A stretch of DNA of 64,000 bases from JAEUMW01 sp963734295 (GTDB lineage Bacteria > Pseudomonadota > Gammaproteobacteria > Burkholderiales > JAEUMW01): NCBI GenBank assembly GCA_963734295.1, contig CAVTGS010000035.1:139327-203326 (forward strand), read 5' to 3'. Positions 45,528 to 54,128 of this stretch are shown here, one piece after another. The position numbers and the translations under genes are program-made. Under the pieces are notes generated by a model. The model did not search any database. It was not told where the DNA came from and saw nothing but the letters and a program-made list of their open reading frames with translations. Within the stretch, counting starts at the first letter, position 1; every line of letters starts with the position of its first letter.

Positions 45528-46544
45528 ATGAAGGTCTACTACGACAAGGACGCGGATCTCTCCCTCATCAAGGGCAAGCAGGTCACCATCGTCGGCTACG
45601 GCTCCCAAGGCCACGCCCACGCGCAGAATCTGCAGGACTCGGGCGTGAAGGTGGTGGTGGGTCTGCGCTCGGGCGGTGCGTCGTGGAACAAGGCGAAGCA
45701 GGCGGGGCTCGCGGTGAAGTCGGTGGACGAAGCGGTGAAGGGCGCCGACGTCGTGATGATGCTGCTGCCCGACGAAACCATCGCCGCGGTGTACGCGGGC
45801 GAGGTCGAGCCCAACATGAAGAAGGGGGCGGCGCTCGCATTCGCCCACGGCTTCAACATCCACTACGGCCAGGTGGTGCCGAGGGCCGATCTCGACGTGT
45901 TCATGGTCGCGCCGAAAGCACCCGGTCACACGGTGCGCGCGACCTACACCCAAGGCGGCGGCGTGCCGCAGTTGATCGCCGTACAACAGGACCGATCCGG
46001 GGCCGCACGCGAGCTCGCGTTGAGCTATGCCGCGGCGAACGGCGGCGGCAAGGCCGGCATCATCGAGACCACCTTCAAGGAAGAGACCGAGACCGACCTG
46101 TTCGGCGAGCAGACCGTGCTCTGCGGCGGTTGTGTCGAGCTCGTCAAGGCGGGCTTCGAGACGCTGGTCGAAGCGGGATATGCACCCGAGATGGCCTACT
46201 TCGAGTGCCTGCACGAGCTCAAGCTGATCGTGGATCTCATGTACGAGGGCGGCATCGGTACCATGAACTACTCGATCTCCAACAACGCGGAGTACGGAGA
46301 GTACGTCACCGGTCCCAAAGTCATCGGCGAGCAGTCGCGCGCAGCGATGCGTGAAGCCTTGCGGAACATCCAGACCGGCGAATACGCCAAGAGCTTCATC
46401 CTGGAAAATCGGGCCGGCGCGCCCACGCTGCTGTCGCGCCGTCGCATCACGGCGGAGCACCCGATCGAGAGAATCGGGGCCAAGCTGCGGGACATGATGC
46501 CGTGGATCAGAAAGAACAAGCTCGTCGACACGTCCAAGAACTGA
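45528..46544 (+). CDS. ilvC: Ketol-acid reductoisomerase (class I)
   Basis: A 338-residue NADPH- and Mg2+-dependent enzyme, second step of branched-chain amino acid synthesis. The Rossmann motif is VGYGSQGHAHAQNLQDSG. The metal-binding knotted domain has FKEETETDLFGEQTVLCGG and ECLHELKLIVDLMYEGG. The length is that of the short class I form. GAGGA at 45518-45522 supports the ATG at 45528. Confidence 0.97.
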   Translation: MKVYYDKDADLSLIKGKQVTIVGYGSQGHAHAQNLQDSGVKVVVGLRSGGASWNKAKQAGLAVKSVDEAVKGADVVMMLLPDETIAAVYAGEVEPNMKKGAALAFAHGFNIHYGQVVPRADLDVFMVAPKAPGHTVRATYTQGGGVPQLIAVQQDRSGAARELALSYAAANGGGKAGIIETTFKEETETDLFGEQTVLCGGCVELVKAGFETLVEAGYAPEMAYFECLHELKLIVDLMYEGGIGTMNYSISNNAEYGEYVTGPKVIGEQSRAAMREALRNIQTGEYAKSFILENRAGAPTLLSRRRITAEHPIERIGAKLRDMMPWIRKNKLVDTSKN

Positions 46545-46631
46545 CGCTTCGCGGTGCTCGCGTGATGCTTGATCGGGCATGAAGCGGGCGCGCGCCCAAA
46601 GAACCTCCCGAGCCGGCGCGAGCATCTCCCC

Positions 46632-47279
46632 ATGCGCGACACCCATCCCCTGATCGCCCGGGAAGGCTGGCTGCACGTCGGGCTCGCGCTCGCCGCCGCG
46701 GTCCTGGCAACGCGCTTCCTGCATTGGGGTGCGGCGCCATTGTGGGCGATTGCGGTGTTCGTGCTGCAGTTCTTCCGCGACCCCCACCGCGCGCCGACGC
46801 AGGCAGCCGATGCCGTGCTCGCCCCGGCCGACGGCCGGGTCGTCGGGGTAGGGCGCGCGCAGGATCCGTGGCTCGACCGGGACGCGCTCAAGATCAGCGT
46901 GTTCATGAACGTCTTCAACGTGCATTCGAACCGCAGTCCGGTATCAGGCGAAGTGCGGCAGGCCTGGTACCGTCCCGGCAAGTTCCTGAATGCCGCCCTC
47001 GACAAGGCGTCGGTCGAAAACGAGCGCAATGCGCTCTGGCTGCGCACCGCGCGAGGCGACGACGTCACGTGCGTGCAGATCGCGGGGCTGATCGCGCGCC
47101 GCGTTCTCTGTTATGCGCGGGAAGGTGAGCGGCTGGCTGCCGGGGAGCGCTACGGCTTCATCCGTTTCGGATCACGCGTCGACGTCTATCTCCACCCCGA
47201 GGCGAGTGCGCGCGTCAGTGTCGGCGACAAGGTGGCCGCCGGCATCACCGTCCTCGCCGATCTGCCCGTGTCTTCCTGA
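46632..47279 (+). CDS. psd: Phosphatidylserine decarboxylase, archaeal/short type (PSD-A)
   Basis: A 215-residue proenzyme. It self-cleaves at the G-S bond in GFIRFGSRVDVYL to give a pyruvoyl group on the alpha chain; the short PSD form uses RFGS here in place of LGST. Other motifs: FFRDPHR, VLAPADGRVV and VFMNVFNVHSNRSPV. The N-terminus carries two short hydrophobic segments for membrane contact. It makes phosphatidylethanolamine and is followed by pssA after 8 bases, so the two consecutive steps are co-expressed. Confidence 0.93.
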   Translation: MRDTHPLIAREGWLHVGLALAAAVLATRFLHWGAAPLWAIAVFVLQFFRDPHRAPTQAADAVLAPADGRVVGVGRAQDPWLDRDALKISVFMNVFNVHSNRSPVSGEVRQAWYRPGKFLNAALDKASVENERNALWLRTARGDDVTCVQIAGLIARRVLCYAREGERLAAGERYGFIRFGSRVDVYLHPEASARVSVGDKVAAGITVLADLPVSS

Positions 47280-47287
47280 TTGGCGCA

Positions 47288-48076
47288 ATGTATCCGTCAC
47301 CGGATCGAAGGTGGTACGCGAAGGGCGGGAAGATGCGCCGGCGCGGCATCTATCTCCTGCCGAACCTCTTCACGACCGCGGCGCTCTTCGCCGGCTTCTA
47401 CGCCATCGTGCAGGCGATGAACAATCGCTTCGACCTGGCCGCCGTAGCCATCTATGCCGCGATGGTGCTCGACGGGCTCGACGGTCGCGTGGCGCGCCTT
47501 ACGCGCACGCAAAGCGCCTTCGGTGCCGAGTACGACTCGCTCTCCGACATGGTTTCGTTCGGTGCCGCGCCGGCGCTGGTCATGTACGAATGGGCGCTGC
47601 AGGGCATGGGCAAGCTGGGCTGGACGGCGGCATTCATTTACTGCGCCGGGGCGGCGCTGCGGCTCGCGCGCTTCAATACGCAGCTCGATGTCGCCGACAA
47701 GCGCTACTTCACGGGTCTGCCGAGCCCGGCGGCAGCGGCGCTGGTGGCAGGGATGGTGTGGGCGATGCACGAGTATCAGATCGCGGGTCAGACCGTGCGC
47801 TGGTTCGCGTGGAGCCTCACGATCTTCGCGGGGCTCACCATGGTGAGCAACATCAAGTTCTACAGCGGCAAGGACATCAATCTGCGCAAGAGCGTCCCGT
47901 TCGGCATGGTCGTCCTGGTCGCACTCGGCGCCGTGATCCTCGCCTTCGGCGCCGACGCTCTGCCCGAACTCCTGTTCGCGCTTTTCGGCGCCTATGCCTT
48001 GTCCGGCTATCTCATGTGGGCGGTGAACCGCAGCCGCGGCCGGCGGACGCCGCCGCCCCCGGCACCGGCACCCTGA
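47288..48076 (+). CDS. pssA: CDP-diacylglycerol-serine O-phosphatidyltransferase PssA
   Basis: A 262-residue membrane enzyme of the CDP-alcohol phosphatidyltransferase family. The active-site motif is MVLDGLDGRVARLTRTQSAF followed by GAEYDSLSDMVSFG, with all the metal-binding Asp residues. About seven hydrophobic helices are predicted. The start at 47288 is used; an internal ATG at 47333 (MRRRGIYLLPN) is also possible. It makes phosphatidylserine for the Psd encoded just upstream. Confidence 0.93.
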   Translation: MYPSPDRRWYAKGGKMRRRGIYLLPNLFTTAALFAGFYAIVQAMNNRFDLAAVAIYAAMVLDGLDGRVARLTRTQSAFGAEYDSLSDMVSFGAAPALVMYEWALQGMGKLGWTAAFIYCAGAALRLARFNTQLDVADKRYFTGLPSPAAAALVAGMVWAMHEYQIAGQTVRWFAWSLTIFAGLTMVSNIKFYSGKDINLRKSVPFGMVVLVALGAVILAFGADALPELLFALFGAYALSGYLMWAVNRSRGRRTPPPPAPAP

Positions 48077-48338
48077 TGCCGCGACGCTTGCGGCCCCGAT
48101 TGCTTGCCGCTATAGTCCCTCCCATGGTTTCGACGCCCCATGGCAACTTCGTGTCCTATCTCGCCAACGTCCTGTTGGTGGGGCTGGTGCTGCGCGGCCC
48201 GCGCGCACACTAACTCAACATTCATCTGTCCGTAGTCTGCCGCGTGCGCGCCCTGCGCCGTTGGCTGAATCCGGTTTTTCCCGTCTGCGGTATCGACTCA
48301 GGTCCCTGCGCGGACGGATCATCCAGTGGAGTGCAGTC

Positions 48339-49874
48339 ATGACCGAGCGATTGATCATTTTCGACACCACGCTGCGCGACGGCGAGCAGAGCCCCGGCGC
48401 CTCCATGACCCGCGAGGAGAAGGTCCGCATTGCGCGTCAGTTGGAGCGCATGCGCGTCGACGTCATCGAAGCGGGCTTTCCCGCCGCCAGCCCGGGGGAC
48501 TTCGATGCCGTGAAGTCGGTCGCCGACCACATCAAGGACAGCACCGTCTGCGCCCTGGCACGCGCCACCGAGTCCGACATCCGCCGTGCCGCCGAGGCCC
48601 TCCAGGGCGCGGCTTCGGGACGCATCCACACTTTCATCGCGACCTCTCCCATCCACATGGAGAAGAAGCTGCGCATGGAGCCGTCGCAGGTGCTCGAGCA
48701 TGCGGTCGAGGCGGTCAGGTTCGCGCGCCAGTTCACCGACAACGTGGAGTTCTCGCCGGAAGACGCGGGGCGCTCCGATGTCGAGTTCCTGTGCCGGGTG
48801 CTGGAGGCCGTTATCGATGCGGGAGCGACGACGCTCAACATTCCGGACACCGTCGGGTACGCGATTCCCGACCAGTTCGGCGAGCTTATCCGGACCCTGC
48901 GGACCCGGATTCCGAATTCCGACAAGGCGGTGTTTTCGGTGCACTGCCACAACGACCTCGGCCTCGCAGTGGCGAATTCGCTGTCTGCGGTGCGCAACGG
49001 TGCGCGCCAAGTGGAGTGTACGATCAACGGCTTGGGCGAGCGGGCGGGCAACGCCGCGCTCGAGGAGATCGTGATGGCCGTCCGCACGCGCGGCGACATC
49101 TACGGCTGCGATACGAACATCGACACGACCCAGATCGTGCCCGCGAGCCGCCTCGTCGCCAGCGTGACCGGTTTTGCCGTCCAGCCCAACAAGGCGATCG
49201 TGGGCGCCAACGCCTTCGCTCACGAATCGGGTATCCACCAGGACGGCGTGATCAAGCATCGCGAGACCTACGAGATCATGCGCGCCGAGGACGTGGGCTG
49301 GCGCGAGAACCGTCTCGTCCTCGGCAAGCACTCCGGGCGAAATGCCTTCAAGAAGCGCCTCGCCGAGATCGGCATCGAGCTCGAGTCCGAGGATGCGACG
49401 AACATCGCGTTCAGCAAGTTCAAGGAGCTTGCGGACAAGAAGCACGACATCTTCGACGAGGACTTGCACGCCCTCGTTTCCGATGAGGCCGTCACGCCCG
49501 AGCACGAGCGCTACCGGTTACTCTCCATGGTAGTGCACAGCGAGACTGGCGAGACGCCGTTCGCCCGGGTGGTGATTGCCGAAGGCGCGGTGGAGCGTCA
49601 GGCGGAAGCGTATGGGAGCGGTCCGGTGGACGCCTCGTTCAAAGCGATCGAGGCGATGGTACACAGTGAGGCGCAACTGCAGCTTTTCTCGGTTAACAAC
49701 ATCACGAGCGGGACCGACGCTCAAGGCGAGGTGACGGTGCGACTCTTGAAGGACGGGCGCATCGTGAACGGTCAGGGCGCCGATACGGACATCGTGGTGG
49801 CGTCGGCGAAGGCCTATCTGTCGGCGCTCAACAAGCTGCTCAGCAAGCTGGAGCGGGCGCACCCGCAGCTCTAA
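48339..49874 (+). CDS. leuA: 2-isopropylmalate synthase
   Basis: A 511-residue enzyme that joins acetyl-CoA and 2-oxoisovalerate in leucine synthesis. The catalytic barrel shows IIFDTTLRDGEQSPGASM, HCHNDLGLAVANSL and NGLGERAGNAALEEI; the HESGIHQDG motif follows. The C-terminal regulatory domain (leucine feedback) is complete. ATG 48339 has GGAG at 48328-48331. It is the last gene of the branched-chain/phospholipid series. Confidence 0.96.
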   Translation: MTERLIIFDTTLRDGEQSPGASMTREEKVRIARQLERMRVDVIEAGFPAASPGDFDAVKSVADHIKDSTVCALARATESDIRRAAEALQGAASGRIHTFIATSPIHMEKKLRMEPSQVLEHAVEAVRFARQFTDNVEFSPEDAGRSDVEFLCRVLEAVIDAGATTLNIPDTVGYAIPDQFGELIRTLRTRIPNSDKAVFSVHCHNDLGLAVANSLSAVRNGARQVECTINGLGERAGNAALEEIVMAVRTRGDIYGCDTNIDTTQIVPASRLVASVTGFAVQPNKAIVGANAFAHESGIHQDGVIKHRETYEIMRAEDVGWRENRLVLGKHSGRNAFKKRLAEIGIELESEDATNIAFSKFKELADKKHDIFDEDLHALVSDEAVTPEHERYRLLSMVVHSETGETPFARVVIAEGAVERQAEAYGSGPVDASFKAIEAMVHSEAQLQLFSVNNITSGTDAQGEVTVRLLKDGRIVNGQGADTDIVVASAKAYLSALNKLLSKLERAHPQL

Positions 49875-49904
49875 GGAGGTATCCGGAACGGCAGAATAAC
49901 AGGA

Positions 49905-49935
49905 GGAGGCGTGCGACCGGGTCGACGCCTCCGTT
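49905..49935 (+). terminator. Probable terminator after leuA
   Basis: A perfect 8-bp stem (GGAGGCGT at 49905-49912, ACGCCTCC at 49925-49932) with a 12-base loop is followed by GTTT. The T-run is short, so efficiency is uncertain. Confidence 0.55.
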
Positions 49936-49945
49936 TGGATGACCG

Positions 49946-50306
49946 TCAGCTACCGACGGCGGGTGGGCAGGCTGCGCGGCGCGCCGACCGCGTGGATCGG
50001 GCCCACGCCAGCCAAGTGATGAGAACGATGCGGGCTTGGCATTCCGCCCACGTCTGAAAAAGGGGCAGCGGAAACATCCAGTCGAGCTCGGACGTCGGCG
50101 CGTCGCTTTCGGATGTGCCCTGGCGGCCCCTTTCCTTGAGTTGCCGGCGCAGGTCGCGAATCTGGCTGCCAAGCGATATCGCCGGCTTCTGCGCTGCGCT
50201 CCGGATGGCCTTGGCTCGCGATGCCGCGCCAGATCTCGCGGGCCTCCGGAAACGGTACGCCGGCCTTCCTGGCTAACCAGGGAAGGATCTTCGGTTCTTG
50301 AAACAT
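49946..50306 (-). pseudogene. Small conserved-looking protein, frameshifted
   Basis: A strong AAGGAG precedes the ATG at 50306. The first frame gives MFQEPKILPWLARKAGVPFP and EAREIWRGIASQ. If the frame changes near 50215-50225, a plausible continuation AIRSAAQKPAISLGSQIRDL and LDWMFPLPLFQTWAECQARI ends at a TGA at 49946-49948; without the shift the protein ends at 49950 in less natural sequence. I do not recognise a function. Confidence 0.4.
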
Positions 50307-50504
50307 GGTTTTGCTCCTTTTCCCCTGTCCGGCAAATAAACGGATTCGCTCAACGAGATATGCCAGTTGCTGAAACATAGGACCGCTTCTCCAGGGGTTT
50401 TGTTGCAATGCACCAAATTCAGTATAGCGTCGATCTGCAGAAGTTTCAATCGCGACGCCGAGGACCTGGCTGAAGGGAAGCGGAAGACACGTGAGCCCTT
50501 TGAG

Positions 50505-51220
50505 CTAACTAGCTGAACGGGAGCCGGAAACGGGAACCCCGAGCAGCTCGCTATTCACCGCAAGCAAGATCTCATCCAATCGCCCGGGGTCGAGCGTGCC
50601 GCCACGATCGCCGTGGTCGCACAGGGCGCCGCGAAAGCCCAGGTAGGTGGCGCCCAGAGGCCGCAGCACTTCGATGTCCGCGAGTCGCAGCGACCCCGCC
50701 AGCCCTGCCAGCAGTCCCTGGCGGCGCGCCTCCACGACGAATCTCGCGAGAAAACGCGGCGTGGTCTGCGCCGTAAGCGAGCCGCGGGTCTTGTCCGCCG
50801 TGTCGAGCATGACGCCGACGAAGCCGGCACCGGCGATGCGCGGCATCAGCTCCAGATCCGGATCCTGATCCGCGAACAGGACTGCCACCAGCGGCTGCCG
50901 GCAGGCGATCGGCGCGAGCGGCGGCAGGCAGGCATGGCGGTCGCCGTCGGCAAAAAAGCCGATTTTCACGATATCGACGCCGGTCTCCGCCATCTCTTCG
51001 GCAGCAGCGACGACTACTCGGGGATCGAGCGGCAGGTCGCCCACTGTCGCGCTCACCGGTCGGGCGCCCCCGACGGTCGCGACGATCTCCCGGACGGTGC
51101 AGAGGGGCAGGGCGCCGAGCGCGCCGCGCGCTGGCTCCTTGGCATCGACCAGGTCTGCGCCGTGGGCCACGGCAAGGCAGCCTCCGCCGCCGAGCGCACG
51201 CTCACGAGCACCCGTGTCAT
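50505..51220 (-). pseudogene. (5-formylfuran-3-yl)methyl phosphate synthase MfnB-like (DUF556), frameshifted at the start
   Basis: A TIM-barrel lyase of about 238 residues that, in methanogens, joins two glyceraldehyde 3-phosphates in methanofuran synthesis; methylotrophic bacteria carry homologues. The proposed catalytic lysines are in ADLVDAKEP and GVDIVKIGFF. The start MTRVLVSVRSAAEAA (ATG at 51220) is in one frame and the rest in another. The missing base is near 51180-51186 (one G short), and the span is two over a multiple of three. It is last in an operon with DUF6513 and DUF447 genes, four bases after the DUF447 stop. Confidence 0.78.
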
Positions 51221-51224
51221 TGCG

Positions 51225-51797
51225 CTACCCCGTCCCGGCCGCGTCTCGATGCGCGGCGATTCGCTCCACGAGCCACCCCCACGCCTCCAGCTCCGCCGCG
51301 CCCGCCGTCTTCGAGATACCGATCGAGAGATACTGCACTTCGGCGTCCACCTTCTCGCGAGGCAGCCTGTCGAGCCGGCTCACCAGGATCGCCGCTTCCA
51401 GCACTGCTGCCTGCGCGCGATTGAAGCCGCGAAACGGTCGGTGCGACCGGAACGCCACGCTGCGGCACCAGAGCTTCGGTCGCACCGCGTCGTCCTCGGT
51501 GCGCTCCAGCGCGAGCTCGCGATGGGCGAGGGCCGCTTCCAGACGACAGCCGCTGACGGTATCGGCGGAGACGGTCGGCCACTCGCGGCGGCCGGTGAGG
51601 CACCCCGCGAAGATGCGCACGTCGTCGCTGTAATTGACGACCGCGCAACCGGTCGCAAGCACGTTGTCGAGCGTCTGCGAAGGACGGAACGGCTGCAGCA
51701 GAACGAGGTCCGCCTCCTCGCGGATGCCCATCGGCGCGATATGAACCGCTCCGGCGGGCGAGACCGTGGTGACGATCACTTCCCAGATCGCGCGCAT
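51225..51797 (-). CDS. DUF447 family protein (flavin-reductase-like), H4MPT-linked
   Basis: A 190-residue protein with the split-barrel FMN-binding fold seen in DUF447. Conserved parts: VIVTTVSPAGAVHIAPMGIR, VVNYSDDVRIFAGCL and FRGFNRAQAAVLEAAILVSR. In methylotrophs and archaea it occurs with tetrahydromethanopterin genes, but the reaction is not known to me. It starts 3 bases after the DUF6513 gene stop. Confidence 0.75.
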   Translation of the reverse strand: MRAIWEVIVTTVSPAGAVHIAPMGIREEADLVLLQPFRPSQTLDNVLATGCAVVNYSDDVRIFAGCLTGRREWPTVSADTVSGCRLEAALAHRELALERTEDDAVRPKLWCRSVAFRSHRPFRGFNRAQAAVLEAAILVSRLDRLPREKVDAEVQYLSIGISKTAGAAELEAWGWLVERIAAHRDAAGTG

Positions 51798-51800
51798 CGC

Positions 51801-53202
51801 TCAGGTCTTCATGCGCAGTGCATGCGACAGGGTCGCGCCGGGAGCCTTGAAGGCATCGCGGCGTTCGGCTTGCTGCCGCACCGCAACGCCCCAGTCGAGC
51901 GGCTCGTCCTGACTGTACCGCTTGCCGAGCTGCCAGGCGATCTGGGCATGCGCCAGCTCGACGCCGAGATAGAACGCATGGCCCGCGTCGCCGTCGACTT
52001 TGAGGTGCGGATACAGCTCGAAAGCATCGGTGGCGCCGAAGAGCCCGTCGCGATTGTAGAGATGGATGCCCGTATCGCTCACCTGGATGCGATAGCTCGG
52101 ATCCTTGATCGCCCGCGCGAGCTCCGCGATCTCATCCGCGCTGTCCGGGAAGGGCTTGCGCTCGTGGGTGGTGGTGAGCCCGCCATCGTAGCCTTTGGGC
52201 AGACTCGATTCCTCGCGCGCCGCGAACATGATGCGGCGGGCACGGTCCGCCTCGCGCACCGCTGTGCGCGCATGGGGACTCACCTCGGTCGCCAGGACGG
52301 CGTTCAGCCGCAGCTCCGAGACGACGCCCATCAGCAGGGCATTGATGCCGGTCGTGTCGGCCTCGGTCAACTCGGTGAGGTTGCCGATACCCATCATGAT
52401 CGGCACGTCCGGAAAGCGACGGCGCACTTCGGCATAGCGCAGGATCGAAGCCGTGAAACCGAAGTGAATCGGGTCCAGGATCGGGTCGGCGAGAAAGTCG
52501 CGCCCGATCCTTTCCATGTGCTCGATCGCGCGGGCGAGCGAGTCGAGATCCCCGGGCTGGGCAGGAATCAGCACCGGCGTCGACGCGACTTCGTTAGCCA
52601 CCCAGAGCGTGTCCTCCTGTGAGGGACAGCAGATAGTCGGCGCCGGCTCCCCCGCCACGCCTGAGGTCGGTCGGGTCCAGCGAATCGACGCTGACCCGGA
52701 ACCCCGCACGCTTCAACTCCTGCACCGCTTCTTCGAGATGGGGGAAGGGCGTGTCGGGCAGGCAGCCCAGGTCGATCACGTCCGCGCCATCGTCGCGGTA
52801 GCGCCGTGCCCGTGCGAGAATGCCGGCAATGTCGAGCGAAGTGGCCTCGACGATCTCCGCGAAGATGAGCACGTCGTAGCGGGACAGATCCACCGGCCGA
52901 CCCGCCCGGCCGAAGAACTGCGGAATATCCTTCAGTTCCTCGGGACCGCGTGCGACCGGCACCCCGAAGTGGGCGCAGAGCGCATCGAGATCACCGCGGC
53001 AGCGGCCCGGTACCAGAAGCCGCGTCGCCGCTCCGATGTCCGCCACGCGCCGCCGGATCAGGTCGGACGTCATGAGCCCCGCGACGCTGAGGCCGATCTG
53101 TCGAACCTCGTAGGTGAACCCGGCCGGATGCATCGATTCGAGCACCTTGTGCAGGCTCTTCTCGGCAAGCTTTCCCGTGAGGAACAGGATGTGGTCGGGC
53201 AT
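51801..53202 (-). pseudogene. Pterin-binding (dihydropteroate-synthase-related) protein, DUF6513, frameshifted
   Basis: About 467 codons in two frames. The N-terminal half (53202 to about 52620) holds DUF6513 and the start of a pterin-binding barrel: FLTGKLAEKSLHKVLESM, DGADVIDLGCLPDTPFP and YLLSLT. After a one-base shift near 52610-52625 the barrel continues EDTLWVANEVASTPVLIPA, PILDPIHFGF and VPIMMGIGNLTEL. The span is one over a multiple of three. This family is tied to H4MPT synthesis in archaea and methylotrophs. It is first in the operon. Confidence 0.78.
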
Positions 53203-53285
53203 CGCACTATTCTAAGCGCCTTCCGCGGCGCGAACGCGAGGCTCCCGGCGCCCTCGGCTAGAATGACCGCCGACGCGTCTCACCG

Positions 53286-54128
53286 ATGGCGATGACTTCA
53301 CGACTGATCGAACTCTATCCCGAGCCCGGCCGCAGCCGCGACCTCGAAGGCACCTGGCTCGACCAGCAGGTCCATCGCCTCGGCCGCCCCGGCGCACCGA
53401 TCGTCTACGGCAGCTTCGTCGCGAGCCTCGATGGGCGCATCGCGCTCGCCGACCCCGCCACCGGGGCGTTCGCGCTGCCCGAGGCGATCGTCACCCGCCA
53501 CGACTTCCGCCTGCTGCAGGAGCTCATGGCGCAGGCGGATTGCCTCATCACGCACGGCGGCTACCTGCGGGCGATCGCGTCGGGGGCGCTCGGCGACATC
53601 CTCCAGGTCGGGATGTCGCAGGGCACGGAAGATCTCGCGCGGTGGCGTGCGGAGCAAGGCTTTGCGGGCCAGCCCGGCATCGTGGTGGCGAGCGCGACGC
53701 TCGATTTCGAGGTGCCCGGGTCGGTCCGGGATCACGCACAGCCCGTGACGATCGTCACCGTCGAAAATGCTCCGGCGGAGCGCGTCCGCAGGCTCGAACG
53801 GGACGGATTTCACGTGATCGTGGCCGGCGGCGGCAGCCACGTGGAGGGTGTGCCGCTCGCCGAAATCGTGGCGAACCTCGGCTACCGCAGCGCCTACCTC
53901 GCCGCCGGGCCGCGCATGCTCGACACGATGCTGCGCCAACGGCGGCTCGGCCGTCTCTTCCTGACCCTCACCCATCAGATCGTGGGCGGCGAACGCTTCG
54001 CGACCCTGACCACGGGCGCAGCGCTGGGCTCGGCGGGGCATCTCAAGCTGCGGACGCTGTACTACGACAGCGCCTTGCCCAAAGGGGCCGGTCAGTGGTT
54101 CGCGCAGTTCGAGCCCAGTGTCGACTAA
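53286..54128 (+). CDS. RibD C-terminal domain (dihydrofolate-reductase-like) pyrimidine/pterin reductase
   Basis: A 280-residue NADPH-dependent reductase fold protein without the RibD deaminase domain. Motifs: IVYGSFVASLDGRIALAD, DCLITHGGYLRAI, the nucleotide strand FHVIVAGGGSHVEG and the final TLTHQIVGGERFAT. It diverges from the H4MPT-type operon. A role as a pterin reductase in that pathway is possible but rests only on position; a riboflavin-pathway role is the alternative. Confidence 0.72.
   Translation: MAMTSRLIELYPEPGRSRDLEGTWLDQQVHRLGRPGAPIVYGSFVASLDGRIALADPATGAFALPEAIVTRHDFRLLQELMAQADCLITHGGYLRAIASGALGDILQVGMSQGTEDLARWRAEQGFAGQPGIVVASATLDFEVPGSVRDHAQPVTIVTVENAPAERVRRLERDGFHVIVAGGGSHVEGVPLAEIVANLGYRSAYLAAGPRMLDTMLRQRRLGRLFLTLTHQIVGGERFATLTTGAALGSAGHLKLRTLYYDSALPKGAGQWFAQFEPSVD

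Noticed and set aside
48077..48338. A leucine leader peptide/attenuator before leuA
   Set aside because: A short frame is present but it has no run of Leu codons, and no terminator/anti-terminator pair is clear.
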